NCBI GenBank assembly: GCA_025738555.1
Contig: JAOVFP010000006.1
Coordinates: 5,146,001 to 5,210,000, forward strand
Origin: Cyathus striatus
Taxonomy: Eukaryota; Basidiomycota; Agaricomycetes; Agaricales; Nidulariaceae
Direction: 5' to 3'
Length of the DNA: 64,000 nt
Of the stretch, positions 11,271-23,366 are shown in pieces. How positions within the stretch are numbered: the stretch's first letter is position 1; every line of letters begins with the position of its first letter. Under the pieces are notes generated by a model. The model was given only the letters and a program-made list of their open reading frames with translations, searched no databases and was not told where the DNA came from. The translations under genes and the position numbers were made by a program.

Positions 11271-11900
11271 ATTGCATACTACACTACTTGTACCAACTTA
11301 TACTTATGTACAAGAAGTCGTGCTTTGTATAATTCTTATGGAGTTACAGTATACTTCCAGTAGTGTGACGACGATTCAGGTCTTGAGCCTGCTGGAGCTT
11401 TGGAGAGCAGCGCCAAATAGAGCGTCCATGACTATAAGACTCGAATTTCAATGCAGGAACACAACTGATATCATTCGCACTGCATTAGGGATTTTACTTC
11501 GACGACTTCATGAATCGTGACTCAGACTCGAGAGAATTTTTTCGTAGTTACTCCTTATGGTGCACTGTTCTTGTCCACTAGTGCTAGTGATCGTTTTAAG
11601 GAAGTACCGAAAACAATCAATTTATCTACAACTAACATTGGAAGTTCTTGTCATTTACGATAGCAAGGGCCTATACCAGAATTTATCATCGCACTTCTGC
11701 AATATGTACATATCGCGACCAGTCTGAATTTGAAAAGTATATTTAGTAGGATCCAGTGGCCCGAAAGATCTAATGTGGCGGTCTAAAACATTATCACCTC
11801 GAGGAATTCCGATACCTTGAGTGTAAACATCAGGTTGATTGCCAGATATACAGAGTGTTTGTAGTTTTGTAAGCGAAGAAGCAGTTTCTATCAGTCGTGC
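11271..11900. other. Intergenic, no feature seen
   Basis: CpG-containing sequence between the tRNA-like unit and the 3' end of the F-box/LRR-like gene. No supported gene or repeat. Confidence 0.5.
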
Positions 11901-13137
11901 CTAACGAATTTTAGTGACACGACGAGTTGGATTAGGAGGGAAACGAACCACGGAATTGTTGGGATTATAATATTTTTCTGGAAAAGAAGTTTTATCCTCC
12001 TTATAATGATCCTGGTATAGTAGATCTTCAAGCACATTGTACTCCACAGTCATGTGCAAATACTGGAGATTAGCAATTGTTGAAATGGTGGAAACACAAT
12101 GGTCCCCAAAAATCCATGTAGTCTTTGCATGTATGACCTTGATTATTAACCTTTCAAGAGAAGATGCATGACGGAGGAGGGCGCCCGGGGAATAGATGGA
12201 ATGATGTCCGCAGAATTGAATTGAAAGAGATGTTAGGCCAGTGAATGAATCCAAGTAACAATAGAAACTCTGACTCGGAGGACACCCAGATAATCCAAAA
12301 AGAATCTCTGTGACATGTATCTCCTGACACCTCAGCCCATCCCAGATATCCTCTATAGCAGGTGTAGAGATATACTGAATAGGACCGAAAAAGTTTGACG
12401 TTGTGATCGATGTAAGTGATCTCGGAATATACAGTGGCCATAACATCTTTTCTATGAAGTAACCCATTATATCAAGGTGTGTAATATGCAGCTGGGACTT
12501 CAGTTGAAGGCATGAGTCAAGTGATGTCAGAAGCACAGACAGATGCTTAAGGGTCAACTTGCGAAGTCGAGTGGCTGATTTCGAGAGAAGCTCGGGGATA
12601 CCTTGAATTTGACCATCTTGTAAGGCGTTGTCTCCTGTACTGATTGATAACTCTTCTAAGGGAGGAATGGGATCGATTTGAATGGAAGCTGTTGCACTCG
12701 AAGAGAAAATGTTTATATGAAATGCCGTCAAAGAAGGCATTTGAGAAATTCCTGACACAACTCCATTCCATTCGATTTGGAAGTTCCTTATATTGCAACT
12801 GTTATATTAAGGGTGTTGTAAGTGCATAATTTCATAGAAGGGACACACTTGCTCACTTAACCCGTGTTGCTCTACTAAAATTTTTAATAGCTGGTGGAAG
12901 CAAGTTCTTTAGCCTTTCAATATTTTCCAACTTAACGCCCTCCTTTTTGCTATGTGGAAGTTCACTTGCGAAATCTCTTTCCGAAATTGTGACGCATTTA
13001 GCACATTTGAGGGAAGTGTGCGTCCCTGTAGCCAGCGATTCAAGATATTCAGTGAAATCACTGTCATTCTTTGTATATCCAGGTCCCAAAATGATGTAAG
13101 AAAACGCCAGAGGAGACACCACATCATTGAACCGGGG
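11901..13137 (-). CDS. F-box/LRR-like protein, 5'-incomplete
   Basis: Two exons join in frame: 12857-13137, then 11901-12798 across a 58-bp intron with a GTGAGC donor and an AACAG acceptor. The protein is a string of Leu-rich units (PPLEELSIS, LRKLTLKHLSVL, LTSLSIQFCGHHS, LERLIIKV, LQYLHMTVEYN) typical of basidiomycete F-box proteins, which recruit substrates to SCF ubiquitin ligases. The upstream exon also fits (ENIERLKNLLPPAI). An acceptor-like GATAG precedes 13137, so more exons lie upstream, possibly the piece at 13401-13598. No F-box motif is visible, so the F-box assignment is by family resemblance. Confidence 0.6.
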
Positions 13138-13400
13138 CTATCTGAGAGTGATGATGGTGAGTAATAAATTGAGCTGTAGAATGCAATTGAAATTGAATCA
13201 ATAAGGGATAGTGACTATATTGTCTGTTCTACTGATCTAATTATATAACCGCTTTTACTCTAAGCACCCCATTATTGTAGACTTGAGCAACAAAAATACG
13301 TTGTTTTAAAAGAGTCCCGTGTTTTCTTATCCTCAGAACTTAATAAAGAGCACTTCTCAGGATTACAGCACGATATAGTTTGTGAAGTTGAGAATATCCC

Positions 13401-13598
13401 TTATGATTCGATGCAGCTGACATTGATGCATGCAGTATGGAAAGCCGGACAACCACGCTCATCCACGTCAAGGAATTCAAGTTCTGACCTTCGGCACAAG
13501 AACTTGCCGATGATCTTCGGTTCGAGATTTCGGCTCAGTGTTAGCGAAATTAATTTCTGTCTTTCGGCTTGAAAATTAAATTCAGGATCTGTATTCAT
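13401..13598 (-). CDS. Upstream fragment of an F-box/LRR-like gene
   Basis: A 65-codon frame with KLISLTLSRNLEPKIIGKF followed by LCRRSELEFLDV, again the Leu-rich pattern of fungal F-box proteins. It lies on the same strand 264 bp upstream of the exons above and may be their 5' exon or a leftover of a related copy. The connecting splice sites were not resolved. Confidence 0.4.
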   Translation of the reverse strand: MNTDPEFNFQAERQKLISLTLSRNLEPKIIGKFLCRRSELEFLDVDERGCPAFHTACINVSCIES

Positions 13599-13859
13599 TA
13601 TTTGGGACAGATATTATGATAATAATGTACTTGTGTATGTATTATATGTATCCAGAAAAACATTTGTTGTATCTGATCATCATACATAAGGCATAGTGAG
13701 ATTGTTGAATTGCCACACCTTGGGCTTATGATGATAGACTCAGTCTTATCTTGCCTCTTCATGTATGTATATGCATATGTTATGTATAAAACATTGGTAT
13801 TATCTGATCATCAAGAATTTGTATAGTTAGGGATCAAACAATGTATACATCTATAGAAG

Positions 13860-14290
13860 TTAGGAAGCTTAGGAACAAAGTAGAGGTGCTAATAATGAAG
13901 ATAAAAGAGCAGAAACAAGGAAGAAAGAGTAAGATCGAAGCTGAGAGAGTGGGAATGAAGCAGGGAAAGCAGGACTAAGTTATAAAGAACAGAAATGAAG
14001 CAGAGAAACTAGAAACAATTCAGAGAGGCCAGTAATGAAGAAAATAGAGCAGGAATGATTCAAAGAGGCTAAGAACAATTCAAAAAAGCCAGGAACGATG
14101 CAGAGATAGAAATAATGTATAAGGGAGAGTATGAATGACGAAAATAGACTAAGAACAATCCAGAGAGGACAGGAGCAATGCAGCAGGAAAGAAGCAAAGA
14201 GACTAAGAATGATTCAGAGAGGCCAGGAATGATGCAGAAAGAGAAATAATGTTGCAGGGAGACATCAGGAAAAACCTCACATGCTTAAAT
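13860..14290. repeat. Second degenerate 20-bp purine-rich array
   Basis: Units such as AGAGAGGCCAGGAATGATGC, AAAGAGGCTAAGAACAATTC and AGAGAAACTAGAAACAATTC follow at 20-bp steps between about 13990 and 14240. Same period and similar word structure as the array at 800-1205, 13 kb away. Confidence 0.65.
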
Positions 14291-15439
14291 AGTAAATTTC
14301 AGGAGATGTGAATAAAAGCAGAAATAAGGTTAAAAAAGTAAAATAAATGCCATTAGTGAAAATAGTAAGGAGTACTCCTTATGCCATCCTTTTTTGACCT
14401 TATTTACACAATTTTAGTTCAGATAAGGACTAAGTAGGTCATTTAAGGTGTAATATGTACACATAAACAAAACCTGGATGCTTATAAGCACACTATTCTT
14501 TCACTCAGTACAGTATAATAGGTATTAGTTAATTATATATTATTATTGTATGACAATGAAGTGGTTACAATAACATATACATAACATATCTACTTACAGC
14601 AATCAATATAACATATGCCCTCCACAATATCCAGCTACACATATCCACCAATATCCCCCCCCCTCTCCATCATGCAACAGCACCACTCAATGACAAGTGC
14701 ACCCCATAACATCCAGCCCTACAACATCCAGCTACAAGTGCACCCCATAACATCCAGCCCCATAACATCAGCCCCACATATCCACCCATATGCCCCCACT
14801 CCATCATCCAGCAGCACCACTCATTGAATGACAGCAACTATAGGACACCTCTGCATAATAAGCACACACTTAAAAAGGACAACTCAAATACATACCAGAG
14901 AACAAAGACCATCTTGAGTGGAGTATGAGCCTGCAGTTGAGTAATGTGTAGAGTGGAAGTAGAGAAGCACTATATGTGAGCCAAATCTTGAAGTAGAAAA
15001 CCAGAATCTTGCTAGATGAATGGGCACAAGTGACAGGCAGGGGAAGGAGGGAGAGGAAGGAAGGAAAGGTGGGGGAATTGAAAGGAGCGTCAGTATGACA
15101 TTGACAGATCATTGACATGTCAAGTTCAACATGCATGTGATACATACTATCAAAGCCAAACACAGCAAAGCGATCACATGCTAACTTTCTCACTCGCCAT
15201 TTGAACTTAAATGTTTAAACCTTTGATGTTTGTACATCACTATATATATTGTGTATTCCCCCACCACAATGGTTCTTAACTACAATTTATACTAGAATGT
15301 ATTGTACATGTATGTATTGTGTAGAATTAAACTTAATACATAGTGTTTCAGATGAAATTCTCTGTGAAATGGAATTGTCATAAGGTTGACTTGCTTTAAG
15401 TATAGCTGGTATAGTATGCTAAAATTGCTTAATGTCAAT
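14291..15439. other. AT-rich stretch with a short C/A-rich duplication
   Basis: 14615-14830 carries a C/A-rich, locally duplicated segment (CCCCATAACATCCAGCC recurs). The frame over it is low-complexity, so I do not call a gene. The remainder is CpG-free and featureless. Confidence 0.4.
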
Positions 15440-15665
15440 TTCATATTGGTTAATTCCTGTAAAACTTATCAACATATATCATTCTTATACTAAGCAATAT
15501 AAGTACAAGTAAGTGTGCTTAGCCATTGTACCAAACTTATGAACACTTATCATGCCTCACAATAGGTAATATATGTACAAATAAGTTTACCTTGCCATTG
15601 CGCCGTACTTATGAACACTTATCATGCTTCACAATAAATAATATAAGTACAATTAAGTATGAATT
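15440..15665. repeat. Three tandem units of about 80 bp
   Basis: ACTTATGAACACTTATCATGC, CTCACAATA and AATATAAGTACAA-type words recur about 80 bp apart starting near 15448, 15533 and 15607. Non-coding. Confidence 0.6.
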
Positions 15666-17159
15666 ACCTGATATTAGTAAAATTTGGACATGGGTAAAGC
15701 TTTTTTCTACTAATATCACTATTTTAGCAGATGGGGATTTTCCTGATGGAGTAGTAATGAAGCAGATTTCTTTCATTACAATCTGTTCTGATTCGACACA
15801 TTTATAAATATCAACATAAATAGTAAGTGTACATTGGAGAAAATTGTATGTTTGGTACCTTTTCAAAGTAAAAATGCAAGTTGTTCAAAAGCAATAGATA
15901 AATTAGTTTAACATGTCATGTGTATCAAATAAATGATGTAGAGATATAGATCTTCACATCCATTCTCTGAGGTGAGATGTGAGTAAATAAAGGTCTTAGA
16001 ATGAGCTTATTGAGTTGAGCTATACTGAGTAATGAGAATGAAGATTTTTGCAAGAAGACAGTAAGTCTATCTGAAATATGTCACTTGGTGGTATTTTTGA
16101 AGGTACTCAAGTCATTGTACTTTGAATTGTGCTTCACTACTATAAAAACATTATTGGAAGGTTGTATATCTCATATGTGATTCACTTCCACCTGATATCA
16201 AATTGACAACTACACTAATTATACAGCCCTATTCAGAATCAGGTATGAGCCCATACATATCACAGTATTATGCCCAATCACATGCCTCATAAATTGAGCA
16301 CCAGGATTTGCACTTCATGCACATAGCTTAAGCACTATGTTCACACACAAACTTTAATACTCAGACAGTCAAATTATACCAAATTTCCAAGCCCATACAA
16401 ATGATCACAATATTTCAGTGCACTTAGTCAAAAGTACTGTATTTTCATGCTCAAGCTCACAAATGTTGAGCATGAAAACCTTGACCCTGTGCATAAAAAC
16501 ATGATTATGTGCATGAAAAATCTGACTCTGTGTGTGAAGAAAAATTGTGGGTGTGCATGCTCACAGCTCAAACATAAAAAATGAGCCTGAAATTCAAACT
16601 TGAGTGATAAGGTATCTAACCTATGATGTGTCTTTTAATTAATGATTAGTATTTAATATTCACTACATTAACAAAGAACTGAGAAGTTGGACTGAATATA
16701 AGTGGCAAGCTGCAGAGCCAAAGGCTGGAGCTCAAATACTTCAATGTAGTCAAGTGTGGTTGTCTGGCTTTCCATAGTGCAGAGCTACAGCAAGTTGCTT
16801 CCAGGCTTCCAAGTGCAATCACTGTCACTTCCCATGGCAACCCAGGATGGGTCACTTTCACAACTTGCTCAGAAGGCAGCCCCCTGGTTGTTCCTTCCTT
16901 CCTCCTGCTCTTGCCTCATTGACTTGACTGATGTGATACTTGACTTAAAGTTCACCTTGATTTTGTTGATGATTACAATCCTGGAACATGCTGCTTATGC
17001 AGACTCAGAGGGTTTGTATTGGTCAACGAAGGATTTCTGCAATGTGAGTGCCAGGAAGAGGAGGGAAGGGCAGCTGGAACTATTGAGTCTCCAGTGTATG
17101 CCACACTTTCACCACTCTGATTCCTATCTCAAAAACTAACAGTCTGAGTCTATGTTGAA
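15666..17159. other. CpG-free, no gene recognised
   Basis: Strongly CpG-depleted. A short palindrome GTAATGAA...TTCATTAC lies at about 15755-15780. The 127-residue frame at 16756-17139 has no recognisable domain and sits in decayed repeat sequence, so it is not annotated as a gene. Confidence 0.4.
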
Positions 17160-18180
17160 TGTTCAATGCCCTACCAACAGCTTTCTCTCCCCCCCTTGCC
17201 CCTGAGTCCCTGCCCTCCCAGTCATCAATCCCAACCACTCTTCACATGTCAACCTCCCAATAGAAATGTCACCACCCCCCATCTGGGCCACCCACATCAA
17301 TACCTGCACATTTTTCATCCCCCAACATCCCTGCATTGTTTTCTCTTTGGCATCTTAGTGTCAGAGATATTCATGCTTGCATAGTCTATGTTTTGACTGG
17401 TGTGTTGTAGGGTGCATACACATAATGGGTGTTATGCTCATGGATGCTGTGTGTTTGGGGTTGGGCATGATATGAAGAAGATGGGGATATGTCTGTGGTT
17501 GGATATATGTCTATTTTTTGTTACACTCTTAGGTTGATGCTCACAGATGTGGAGTGGCTCTCTCTCCAGGCATACTTACACACTCTGTACACTGTCCTTG
17601 TACCCTGAAGTGCTCTGGGAGGGCTATGGAGTTGTTTGGTATGGTAGGAACTATCAAGTCTTCAGCATACATTGTCTACCCCTTGTCCACTCATCTCCCA
17701 CCAGCACTCAACATCCCAACACCCCTCCCTCCCTTTGCTCTCCACCCCAGTGCCCCTACTAATCATCAGTTCTGTCTACACATGCCACATGTCATCAGAC
17801 TCATCACTCTGCCATAGTACCAACCCATGATCCAGCCATCAAATCCAACACATTTTGTGTACCCAACATCCCCACATACTTGGATAGGGCAAAGGGTGCT
17901 ATGCAGCTTCTTGCATTCCACAGTTTCTCTCTGGCATCCTTGTGCTGAGGCTCATACTTGTTTTGCTTATGTGGCGACTGGTGTGTTGGAGAATAGGTGT
18001 GCTCATTGTGGGAGCTGGGCAGGATAGGATAGAGCTGTTGATAGATACTGATGGTGGCTTGAACTTGAATAAGGTATGCTTCTTCGTTGTTAGATGCTGT
18101 ACTCCATACTTACAGGATGCTAGGAAGTGGAATCACTCTCAAGATGTGTCCTTGACTCCTTGTGCTGTCTGTACATTGTC
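17160..18180. repeat. CpG-decayed copy of the gene D upstream region
   Basis: From about 17610 the sequence follows 9770-10100: CCAGCACTCAAC for CCAGCGCTCAAC, CCACATGTCATCAGAC for CCACACGTCATCAGAC, CCATCAAATCCAACACATTT in both, and GGATAGGGCAAAGGG in both. Every CpG of the parent appears as TG or CA. 17160-17370 may be a further fragment of the same unit. No gene is left. Confidence 0.7.
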
Positions 18181-18188
18181 CTTATGGC

Positions 18189-19321
18189 TAGGCAAATGCA
18201 TGGGTAACCCTTGGGTATCTCATGTCAACCCATACCCATACCCAACTGTACCCATACCCTTCAACCCACAGGTTTTAACCCAGTGGGTAGCATGGGTAAG
18301 AGTAACCCATTGGGTTTCTGTGAGTTTCTGAATATTGATGTGTTATGGGTTGAAGAGGTGGAAAGTGGGCTACATGTACCTAAACAAAGAAAATATATGA
18401 GTATGTCAAGATGTCTGTCTGATGTGGGTGTTCCAAGGTGAGGATGAGGGAGTTAGAACAATAAAACAAGAGTTTGCGACATTATGAGAGATAGAACTTC
18501 AATGCAAAGTTCTGGTGTGAAAACAAAGTGGCAAGCATGTATAAATTGATAAAATCAATGGTGAGAGTGTAGAGACTGAGCATTAGACTTAGAGTATGAG
18601 TTTGAGGTGGTGAAAAACTTGATTAGGCAGGCTCTATAAAATACAGAGACTTATTTGACTTATGTACTAAATATAAAAAAACAACTAATCCTGAGATGTG
18701 TAAGTTACTATGAACACTGGTAAACAACAATCTCAGATTAAAGAATAGAAAATAAATAGAAAACGTAACTGAAATGCAAAGGAAGAATTGAGAAATATAT
18801 TGGGGAACTTGGTGTTGAGGAATAGTCTCCATGTACTGTCAAACTTCAAGGTCTGGCTTTGTGAGCGGTGGTGGAGAGGTCCTGATGTGTCAAAACATTC
18901 CTTGAAGTTGGGTACAATGTTGGGGAGGTGCACAAAGATGTATATTTGGGGAAAGTGAGGGGAAGGGCAAGTGGGGAAGTGAGGATAGGTCAAGATGAGC
19001 AGAATGCATATTAACACATCATTCCAGTATGATGCATAATTATGTAATCATGATTTGGAATGTCTTCAGATGTGTGAGATATTGTGTTTTGCATCACAGG
19101 CATTTTGCCTGCTCTACAGGGTCAGACTGTGAGTTTGATTACAAGTAACATGTTACAGTAATTTCTATTTGTAATATTATTTTGTAATAGTGATTTAAAA
19201 TCATTTATGATAACTGACAGGTATGCTAGGGGTAATGGGTAATCAGAGTCAACCCAAACCCAAACCTGACAGTAACCTACCCATGACCCCCATGGGTTGC
19301 TGGAACCCATGCATTTGCCTA
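18189..19321. mobile_element. hAT-like element, 1133 bp, 8-bp target duplication
   Basis: Ends are TAGGCAAATGCATGGGT at 18189 and its complement ending at 19321. The flanking octamer CTTATGGC is present intact at 18181-18188 and 19322-19329. An 8-bp duplication and TAGGC-type ends fit the hAT superfamily. No transposase is seen; the subterminal parts are rich in ACCCATA and AACCCAT words. It sits immediately after the decayed repeat at 17160-18180. Confidence 0.9.
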
Positions 19322-19329
19322 CTTATGGC

Positions 19330-20365
19330 TACTGAAGCTGTCATTCCCTTGCTCACTTGGACAACATACTGCTGCATTATTGCTCTATGTTGCCATACAG
19401 ACTAGGCATGGAAGCCAAAGCTGAGTCCATATCATACTGTCTAGCTGTTTACCATCTCTTCTCCTCTCCACCTATCTCTTATGTACTATTCATATCTTGA
19501 TGTACTACCTTCTTACATATCTGTGTTATTCTGTTCATATGTTCATCCTGTTGCTATCCTTTCTTATTGTCCAAGCAGTCAACTGAATACAGTGGCGGTG
19601 CATACATGATACAATACAGTATGGGTCCAAATCTGGAAAATCCTTAGTCAACCACATGATATTGTGAAAGTCTGCTGCCAATGCTACAGCTTGGTACAGT
19701 CTTGGATTAGGTGGGGTGTTGACTCCCAGTGAAAGTCCATCTACTGGTATCTAATGATACATAGTGAGATATAGGCTCTATATACCATTTATTATCATCT
19801 AGGAACATATAGTCAAGAATTAAAATGAATTCTCAGCTGTTACATGCACCCAAATTCTTGACTCATAACCAAACTAAAATCTAAATTCTAGGTCCATCAA
19901 CAATGTGAAAGACTTTGGTAATTTTTGCTAGCATCTCCAATGTAAGTTCAACATTTCTCTAATATACCCATGGCACTTCTCAAACAATGACTTCCTTTCT
20001 TTCTCTCCCACCAACACTACATGCAACTTTGCACATTTCCATTAAGTCCTCCCTTTTCTCTTTCAGATTTATTGTTTGCCAGGAGGAATGAACTCTTGTA
20101 AGTACCACAATTCTTTCCATAAATCATGCCTTCTATACTGACTCAGATTTGTCAGTGTTGTGGTCATCATATTGTCATCAGAATGAATCAAAATGAGCAA
20201 ACACAGGAATGTCACTTTCAGTGGGAGCTGGGGCATGTTTGATTTTAGCTGCAGCTGGTATGTAATACATTGGCTCTAGATATGTGCTTTGTCACTGATG
20301 CTAAGCAGCTAGCCACATAGTAGATAGTATTACCAACATTAGTGCATTCACATAGTATATGGTAG
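19330..20365. other. CpG-poor stretch, nothing recognised
   Basis: No open frame with recognisable content, no repeat ends seen. Confidence 0.4.
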
Positions 20366-20647
20366 TACTGTATCAATACGACCAAGTGTTTGGTGACACA
20401 TCACACGAGGTCATGAACAGGAACAGATGTCCTGTTTGTCACACGTCACGGACAAGTTTGAACAGAGGTACAGCAGATTTAAAATATCAAAAAAAACGGC
20501 TTTAAATCACTGTGATTCACTCAAAATTTTGGTACAGTGTATTATTAGAAGTACTAGCCTGTTATCTAGTGCTCCTCATAAGATGTAGATGAATACAATA
20601 CATTTTTCTTTTTACTTCTCTTACCACATCTCATTTTTCCCACAACC

Positions 20648-20974
20648 TCAATGAAAGTAGTATTCTGCTTCTGTGGAAAGCTCAAGTTGACCTGGTGGGC
20701 TGACCTTGTATGTTGACAATCCATTACCTCTTTGTAATAGCTCTCTCCCTTGTGCATTTGACTCCAAATGCTGCATGATAACTTCAACAGGTATTGCAGA
20801 GTCTGAAATAAAACACTCTTCTGCAGTGAGCTCACCGTGGTTCAACATAAAATCTTGATCAGCATCAGCAACTACAGCATTATGAGCTTGGGAAAGGTAT
20901 GTAATGAGCATTTCCATAGCTCCACCAGATATAAACCCACTAATGTCACCACTGCAGGGAATACTGTCAAGCAA
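20648..20974 (-). CDS. Unknown ORF inside the 20366 element
   Basis: A 108-codon frame including GGAMEMLITYLSQ and ELTAEECFISDS. No recognised domain. It follows the frame at 21011-21439 by 36 bp in the same direction and could be its continuation after a frame change or a short intron. Possibly a captured host-gene piece. Real expression is doubtful because the surroundings are CpG-decayed. Confidence 0.3.
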   Translation of the reverse strand: MLDSIPCSGDISGFISGGAMEMLITYLSQAHNAVVADADQDFMLNHGELTAEECFISDSAIPVEVIMQHLESNAQGRELLQRGNGLSTYKVSPPGQLELSTEAEYYFH

Positions 20975-21010
20975 ATGAAGTATGTCATTACATGTGTTTC
21001 ATTTGTCCAA

Positions 21011-21439
21011 TTATCTATACATTCCCTGGTGCTTCAATAGGGATAACTCGGTAGCAGCCCATCTTTTCTTCAATTCCACAAGAAGTAAGACCTCAGACCA
21101 GTAAGAAATAACCCAAGCTGGATATGACAATATTGATATCATGGTATCTGTAACATGGGCATATAGGACTGAAAATTCTCCATTGGCTGCCCATCTTTGA
21201 GTTGCAAGCTTTGCTATGATGTTCTGTGGAGGAATGGATGTAGACTTCAACACATCAATCATATCTGGTACACTGCTGTACACTGTATGAGTTATGCTGG
21301 AATAGCTTTGACAGGATAGGTTTGAAATGTGGTTTGAAAGCAGAAACATGAGGAGCTGCTTAACTGAAGCCATGACACTTGGTAGAAGCAGATGGTAGAT
21401 TGTCACAGGAATCTGGGGAGCATTGAAATACAATTCCAT
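21011..21439 (-). CDS. Unknown ORF inside the 20366 element
   Basis: A 142-codon frame, starting MELYFNAPQIPVTIYHLLL, hydrophobic at the N-terminal third, ending with LKKRWAATELSLLKHQG. No family recognised. Its position between the transposon's terminal repeats suggests either transposon cargo or a captured gene fragment. The shorter frame at 20566-20835 overlaps the neighbouring ORF and is not counted. Confidence 0.3.
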   Translation of the reverse strand: MELYFNAPQIPVTIYHLLLPSVMASVKQLLMFLLSNHISNLSCQSYSSITHTVYSSVPDMIDVLKSTSIPPQNIIAKLATQRWAANGEFSVLYAHVTDTMISILSYPAWVISYWSEVLLLVELKKRWAATELSLLKHQGMYR

Positions 21440-21859
21440 ACTACTACTCCCTGATTAGATATAACTTGTAAGTGATATGTGTAGAACTGTAAACTGGTCC
21501 AACTCACTTTGTTCCTCACAGTATGGCATTCACTATGAAAAATTGGCACTTATGCGGGGGATAAGTATGCAAATTTGACGATCCTCAGTGATCCTCCCAT
21601 TCTTTTCCAAATGAATAAAATGATGATGAATGGAAGCCACTAATTGACCCCTGATGCAGATTCAAGGCTCCACAGAGTCAGCATGTCAGCTTATGTTGCA
21701 TACTACATGATGTCATTAGCATTGAGTCATTTGAACACTTGGCAACCATGAACAGATTATGCATATGTCATGCATCACATAAGCTGTTGAACACAGGGTG
21801 CAACTGTTCAAGGCCATCACACTCAAAAGGCATGAACACTTGGTCATATTGATACAGTA

Positions 21860-22880
21860 GTGCTATAGTAGTAGTGATTTAGTCCATAGGTAAATTAGAC
21901 TTGTATCTCTAGCTGCATACATAATACATTTTGTATTAGTTTAAATACCCCTCTTCAAAGCATATTCAATAAGTATTAGCCTCAATCATACAACTATAAA
22001 TACATAGATGATTATGGTGCACCTATATGCCACTAGATATTGCTAGATATTGCATATAAGGAAATTTAACATTTTCTAAGTATTATACTGGCCTAAATGA
22101 GCTTTGAGAATGCTAGAAAAAATATCTAGATATTCTCCTTTTTCTATGTCTATCTAGCAACAGCTAGTCCCTTGATGCTACTAGACCAGATGCAATGTCC
22201 TTAGATGGACTTTTGACTGGGGTTGACTGCCAAGATGAATGGCTAATTGATTGTTATATTCCTTTCTTCTGACTTTCTTGAACTTCTTGTAGAGTATGCA
22301 GTTTGCCTGTGATGCAAAACTCTTATTTTTCATTACTGTTACACATTTCATTTTTACTGTCACTTACTCACACAATCATCACACAAACTGCATTCCTTAC
22401 CTACATAAATTGTCATATGTACTCTCAGTGAATCTAGGTTTTCATTTCCCCCCTTTCAGCTTGAATCATACCTCACTATAACTGGAGGATTGACAGATGT
22501 CATTCCACTTGCATCATCTTTGTTGAGAGGATACCCACAAGCCAATATCCTCCTCCACATTCTCATGCTCACTTTATATCATGATGCAAGATTACATGAA
22601 GTGGAACTTTAGTTGAACTGTGCTTTGCATGCATGACCACTGAGGTCAACAATAAACATCTTGGAATCACTACTGGTACTGTTACACTTTTTCCATCTCA
22701 ACCCTGCCAGAGTACCTCTTTTTCACATGACCCTTCTATTTATATCTTTCCACTTACTCATCCCATTCTATTTATAACTACATACTTACTCATCATTCCC
22801 GACCCCACTCCTCTGGTTTGTCATACTACAAGCACAGACATCTCTTATCCCCTCAGACTTGCTTACTGATACTACTGCAC
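21860..22880. other. CpG-free stretch, nothing recognised
   Basis: AT-rich, with short similarity among CTAGATATTGC words near 22030-22060. No gene, no element ends seen. Confidence 0.4.
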
Positions 22881-23340
22881 AGTGCTGCGCATTTATTTAT
22901 AGACCTCTGCCGAGTCATGGCAAGTCATGAACTTTATTTATAGTAGCATACCTTTCTGTGAACAGACCATGCTTCTTTGTATAAATAGCTCATGTATTCT
23001 GATCAAGCTTCCTCAGCTTGATCTTAGTTTAGCTATCATCCAATATAGCTGGCTAATCCCCTCTATCCTCTTTGAGACCACCTCAGACCCAGAACACCAC
23101 TACTTCCTCAGATCGCATCTCAAGCATTGCTGTGAGATTGCCGCAAGTCCATTTGTGTATAACTCTATGTTATAACAGTTTAGACTTTGACTTCGTCATA
23201 CAACTTATGAGTGTAGTGAAAAGTCACGTGATTATTACATCACAAGACCACAAAGATATCACAAGACTAGAAGACATCACAAGACCAGCTTGGATCATAA
23301 CAAAAGATCAAGCTGATTAAACCGGCAACAATTATTCAAT
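22880..23340 (+). mobile_element. Possible LTR / leader of a gypsy element
   Basis: This stretch carries two TATA-like boxes (ATTTATTTATAG, TGTATAAATAGC) and precedes a gag-like frame at 23367, so it is plausibly the 3' part of an LTR plus leader. No second LTR copy is present in the window and the ends are not defined. Unlike its surroundings it retains some CpG. Confidence 0.35.
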
Positions 23341-23366
23341 TGATTTGCCCCATAACCAAACCACCA

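Larger units (their letters stand above)
20366..21859. mobile_element. Tc1/mariner-type element, 1494 bp, carrying unknown ORFs
   Basis: Terminal repeats TACTGTATCAATACGACCAA (left) and TACTGTATCAATATGACCAA (from the right end inward), with TA at both borders. Subterminal GTGACACATCACACG and TGAACAG words match the MITEs at 4513, 54849 and 56328. It is the longest member of that family here, yet shows no DDE transposase motifs; its centre holds minus-strand frames of unknown origin. Confidence 0.85.

Noticed and set aside
16756..17139. 127-residue + strand frame as a gene
   Set aside because: No recognisable domain, no splice context, and it sits in CpG-decayed repeat sequence.
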